Of a stretch of DNA of 39,877 nt, positions 37,191-39,877 are shown one piece after another. A model generated the notes under the pieces. It saw only the letters and a program-made list of their open reading frames with translations, was not told the DNA's origin and did no database searches. Position numbers and translations under genes: made by a program. Origin of the DNA: Prochlorococcus sp. AG-402-G06 (lineage in GTDB: Bacteria > Cyanobacteriota > Cyanobacteriia > PCC-6307 > Cyanobiaceae); contig QCHR01000012.1 in the NCBI GenBank assembly GCA_003277985.1, positions 1 through 39,877 on the forward strand, read 5' to 3'. How positions within the stretch are numbered: the stretch's first letter is position 1; every line of letters starts with the position of its first letter.

Positions 37191-37439
37191 ATGGCTGCCG
37201 GCTCTACCGGGGAACGCCCGTTTTTTGAGATCATTACTAGTGTCCGCTATTGGATTATCCATGCTGTGGCACTTCCTGCGATCTTCGTGGCAGGATTTTT
37301 ATTTGTGTCTTCTGGGCTTGCCTACGACGCTTTTGGAACTCCTAGACCAGATACGTATTTTCAGGCTGGAGAAAGCAAAGCTCCTGTTGTTGTTCAGCGC
37401 TTTGATTCCAAGGCTGAACTTGACTCGCGTCTGAAATAA
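37191..37439 (+). CDS. psbE: cytochrome b559 alpha subunit PsbE
   Basis: An 82-residue PSII core subunit with one membrane helix. The heme ligand is His24 in [17 protein letters not shown], and the lumenal part has the conserved [15 protein letters not shown]. In all characterised PSII, this His and one from PsbF together bind the heme. GAGG six bases before the ATG is a good ribosome site. Full length and no damage are seen. Unusually, psbF does not follow: psbL comes next after 29 bases. Confidence 0.98.
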
Positions 37440-37468
37440 CCAATTTTCATCTGATTGCTTTATTATCT

Positions 37469-37588
37469 ATGCAAGTCAATCCAAATCCAAATAAAGTTCC
37501 GGTTGAATTAAACCGAACAAGTCTTTATCTTGGACTCTTACTTGTTTTTGTAATGGGAATTCTTTTTTCCAGTTACTTCTTTAACTAA
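37469..37588 (+). CDS. psbL: photosystem II subunit PsbL
   Basis: A 39-residue, one-helix PSII subunit at the monomer interface, near the QA site and needed for stable QA function. The sequence contains the near-invariant [20 protein letters not shown] and ends SSYFFN. The ATG at 37469 has no clear ribosome site, so translation may depend on the preceding gene. It lies directly after psbE and 11 bases before psbJ. Confidence 0.97.
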
Positions 37589-37599
37589 ATCTCTTTATC

Positions 37600-37797
37600 A
37601 TGAGCAAATTAAAAGGACCTGATGGACGAGCAGGAGATCGTCTGCCAAATGGTATGCCTGCAGTCTCCTGGGAAAGACGGTGGACAGAGGGAGCACTTCC
37701 TTTATGGTTAGTAGCTACTGCAGGTGGAACAGCTGTTATTTTTGTTCTTGGTATTTTCTTTTACGGTTCATACACTGGTATTGGTAACGCTGGTTAG
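37600..37797 (+). CDS. psbJ: photosystem II subunit PsbJ with N-terminal extension
   Basis: A 65-residue PSII subunit. The C-terminal 35-40 residues ([20 protein letters not shown], then [13 protein letters not shown]) are classical PsbJ, which has only about 40 residues elsewhere. The first 25-30 residues (rich in Lys, Arg, Pro, Gly) are an extra hydrophilic tail on the stromal side. A start at Met19 would leave only part of it. It is last in the PSII cluster and is followed by a hairpin terminator. Confidence 0.96.
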   Translation: MSKLKGPDGRAGDRLPNGMPAVSWERRWTEGALPLWLVATAGGTAVIFVLGIFFYGSYTGIGNAG

Positions 37798-37836
37798 TTT
37801 TAACTAGAAAATTACTATTTATTTGAAAGAACATAG

Positions 37837-37870
37837 AAACCAACTGATATTTATTATCGGTTGGTTTTTT
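37837..37870 (+). terminator. terminator after psbJ, also facing mtnP
   Basis: AAACCAACTGATA (37837-37849) pairs with TATCGGTTGGTTT (37855-37867) with one G-U pair and a 5-base loop, followed by a T-run. It lies 39 bases after the psbJ stop and touches the end of the convergent mtnP gene, so it can end the PSII transcript. Confidence 0.9.
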
Positions 37871-38801
37871 AATTCCAATATTTATCAGTAAATAATTCTA
37901 TCTTGGCTTTAGTTTTATTTGGTACATATTCTTTTGGAGTAACTAGCGCATTTTTTAAAGCATCATGAAAAGAGCTTGAAGGCCTTAATGATGAGATTCT
38001 TTTAGCGGCAGCAGAGATTATTGATTTTGCAAAATTTGCATTTTCCTGAAGATTATCAATGACCATCTCTACGGATACATTTTCGCAATTTTGATTCCAA
38101 CAATCATAATCAGTAACCAAGGATAGGCTTGAGTAAGCGATTTCGGCTTCTTTTGCCAATCTAGCTTCTGTATGATTTGTCATACCTATTACTGAGCATC
38201 CCCAATCTCTATATAAATTTGATTCTGCTCTTGTTGAAAATGCCGGTCCTTCCATAGCAAGATATGTTCCTCCAATATGCATTTTTTTTTCTTTTGTTAA
38301 AAGTTTTTCTATTTCTTGCGAGAGTATTTGAGAAAGAACTTCACAAAAAGGATTTGCCATGCTTATGTGAGCTACAACTCCATTATTAAAAAAAGTCAAT
38401 GGTCTTTGATGAGTTCGATCAATAAATTGATCAGGAATAACAATGTCGCAAGGTTTTATATCTTCTTTTAACGATCCCACCGCTGATGCCGAGATTAACC
38501 ATCTCACGTTTAGAGAGCGCATAGCCCAAATATTTGCTTTGTACGGAATTTCGCTTGGGTTTAATGTATGTTTCTCTCCGTGGCGGGCTAGAAAAACAAT
38601 CTCTATTCCAAATAGATTGCCTATTAGTAACTTATTAGAAGGTTTTCCAAAGGGAGTGTCTAAGCTTATCTCGACTGTATCTTTGAGATTTTCAATCCTA
38701 TATAGTCCGCTTCCTCCAATAATTCCTAATCTTGCTTTTTTGAAATCATAGGCATCTGATTGTGTTCCAGAAATATTTAAAAAATCATGTTCAGTGATCA
38801 T
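37869..38801 (-). CDS. mtnP: S-methyl-5'-thioadenosine phosphorylase MtnP
   Basis: A 310-residue enzyme recycling methylthioadenosine, the by-product of polyamine and related synthesis, to adenine and 5-methylthioribose-1-phosphate. Features are LGIIGGSGLY, FLARHGEKHTLNPSEIPYKAN, the SASAVGSL stretch, GTYLAMEGPAFSTRAES and GMTNHTEARLAKEAEI. ATG38801 is chosen as the closest start to the conserved core; ATG38831 would add 10 residues. Even so it overlaps the divergent selD-type gene by 15 bases. The N-terminal 25 residues before the core are longer than usual. Confidence 0.95.
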   Translation of the reverse strand: MITEHDFLNISGTQSDAYDFKKARLGIIGGSGLYRIENLKDTVEISLDTPFGKPSNKLLIGNLFGIEIVFLARHGEKHTLNPSEIPYKANIWAMRSLNVRWLISASAVGSLKEDIKPCDIVIPDQFIDRTHQRPLTFFNNGVVAHISMANPFCEVLSQILSQEIEKLLTKEKKMHIGGTYLAMEGPAFSTRAESNLYRDWGCSVIGMTNHTEARLAKEAEIAYSSLSLVTDYDCWNQNCENVSVEMVIDNLQENANFAKSIISAAAKRISSLRPSSSFHDALKNALVTPKEYVPNKTKAKIELFTDKYWN

Positions 38802-39877
38802 ATTGTTCTGGCTGGTGGAGGTCATACTCATTCCCTTGTGTTGCTCAGATGGGCAATGAATCCAAAATTGAAGCCTGCTGGAATGATTACTTTAGTAAAT
38901 AAAGAAAGTACAACCATTTATTCTGGGATGTTTCCAGGTGTCCTGGCAGGTAAATACGAGATTGAAGAAATACTAATTGATTTGAGGGACCTTGCTTCAA
39001 AAGCAGGTGTTTCATTTGTTATGGCAGAAATTGATGGGATTGAACTTAAGAAAAAAAAATTATTATTAAAGGGACGCCCAGAAATTAAATATTCGTCATT
39101 GTCCCTGAATGTAGGAACAAAAACTAACTTTAATTCTAAATCTTTAATTAGAGGAGATAAAGATTTGACGGTGACAATAAAACCTTTTTCTGAATCCTAT
39201 AAATTTATCGTAGATCAAGATATACATAAAGATGATGCTTCGGCAAAACCATTTGTAATTGTTGGTGGTGGATTCGCTGGAATAGAAATAGCGTTTTCTT
39301 TAAGAAAAAGATGGCCAAAAAGATCTATTCTATTAAAAGTTAAATCAGTAAGAAAGATTAATAAAAATCTATTGAAAAAGTTAAATGATTTAAATATTAA
39401 GATCACACAAAAGAATACATATACTTCATATCCAAAGTTAATTTGTACAGGTAATAAATCATTTGATTGGATAAAAAATAGTGGTTTACCTATAAATGAA
39501 GAGGGGAGGGTGCTAACAAAAAATACTTTTCAAGTCCTCAATTATTCTGAGTTATTTGCTGTAGGAGATTGTGGAGTCATTAATAAGTATCCCCGGCCTT
39601 CCTCAGGAGTTTGGGCTGTACGTTCGGCAAAGCCACTTGCAAAGAATTTAGAGGATATAAGTTATGGCTTAAAACCTAAGGGATGGAAACCTCAAAGAAA
39701 AGCCATACAACTTTTAGATATTAATTCAAGAGAAAAGCAATCTAAAGCTTTTCTATCTTGGGGCAAAATTATAGTCGGACCTTTTAATATTCTATCAAGA
39801 TTAAAAGAAATAATTGATAAAAGATTTATCTCTAAATTTTATTTAATTAAGGATAAAGATTCATTAATGTTGTCTAA
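38787..39877 (+). CDS. selD: SelD-type protein, N-terminal pyridine nucleotide-disulfide oxidoreductase part (runs off window)
   Basis: An open frame of 363 codons with no stop before the window end. The N-terminus has an FAD-binding HIVLAGGGHTHS (residues 5-16), a second nucleotide-binding FVIVGGGFAGIEIAF at 156-170, and a FAVGDCG flavin motif near 256-262. This is the domain fused ahead of selenide, water dikinase (SelD) in many cyanobacteria; the SelD part would lie beyond position 39877 and is not seen. If so, the whole protein makes selenophosphate for tRNA selenation. A stand-alone NDH-2-like enzyme is the alternative. ATG38787 is required to keep the FAD motif. Confidence 0.82.
   Translation, partial: MFSDHIVLAGGGHTHSLVLLRWAMNPKLKPAGMITLVNKESTTIYSGMFPGVLAGKYEIEEILIDLRDLASKAGVSFVMAEIDGIELKKKKLLLKGRPEIKYSSLSLNVGTKTNFNSKSLIRGDKDLTVTIKPFSESYKFIVDQDIHKDDASAKPFVIVGGGFAGIEIAFSLRKRWPKRSILLKVKSVRKINKNLLKKLNDLNIKITQKNTYTSYPKLICTGNKSFDWIKNSGLPINEEGRVLTKNTFQVLNYSELFAVGDCGVINKYPRPSSGVWAVRSAKPLAKNLEDISYGLKPKGWKPQRKAIQLLDINSREKQSKAFLSWGKIIVGPFNILSRLKEIIDKRFISKFYLIKDKDSLMLS

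Noticed and set aside
37183-37434. 83-codon plus-strand frame overlapping psbE
   Set aside because: It is the shifted frame of psbE. I checked it as a possible displaced psbF; it lacks the RWLxxH helix and starts at a GTG upstream of the psbE ATG.
1-39877. Mobile elements, CRISPR arrays, phage genes, or Yfr1-type small RNA
   Set aside because: No transposase or integrase motifs, no spaced repeats of CRISPR type, and the Yfr1 core (ACTCCTCACAC) was not found by reading both strands.

Overview
The window looks like a single stretch of a streamlined picocyanobacterial chromosome, most likely Prochlorococcus. The evidence is low GC (roughly mid-thirties by eye), very short intergenic gaps (none over 300 bases; the longest is about 264 bases, before amt1), and a gene set mixing photosystem II (psbK, psbE, psbL, psbJ, ycf48, rubA), NDH-1 (ndhC-K-J), chlD and cyanobacteria-restricted families. 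A class I photolyase together with this base composition is reminiscent of the low-light-adapted NATL-like lineage; that placement is inference. No insertion sequences, integrases, CRISPR arrays or phage genes were seen.

Layout. 1-3.3 kb: tRNA-Arg(ACG), two small cyanobacterial proteins, murJ and sfsA. 3.3-7 kb: amt1 behind a textbook NtcA box and ending in a strong terminator, then ispH and a DoxX protein. 7-13.2 kb: purH, an esterase, DUF3155, an orphan histidine kinase behind a structured or repeated leader, cobS (no standard start codon), tgt and psbK. 13.3-17.3 kb: an oxidoreductase, a CNNM/CorC-type membrane protein, tRNA-Met, pyrE and ygfZ. 17.3-25.9 kb: a TM0106-type nuclease-like protein, a phosphohexomutase, rdgB, a carotenoid oxygenase, hisB, fabI, a redoxin and a DegT aminotransferase. 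25.9-33.9 kb: photolyase, Nudix and folK in one minus-strand run, then chlD, an MCE/ABC lipid-transport pair and yvcK. 33.9-37.9 kb: ndhC-K-J facing away from rubA-ycf48-psbE-psbL-psbJ. 37.9 kb to the end: mtnP, head-to-head and overlapping with a SelD-type flavoprotein that runs off the window.

The main surprise is in the photosystem II cluster. psbE is followed after only 29 bases by psbL, so psbF (cytochrome b559 beta subunit, normally between them) is missing. RubA, Ycf48 and the cytochrome b559 genes act together in building the PSII reaction centre, which makes this gap the observation most worth checking. Secondary points are the missing standard start of cobS, apparently degenerate nuclease motifs in the TM0106 protein, the mtnP/selD start overlap, and structured DNA upstream of the histidine kinase.
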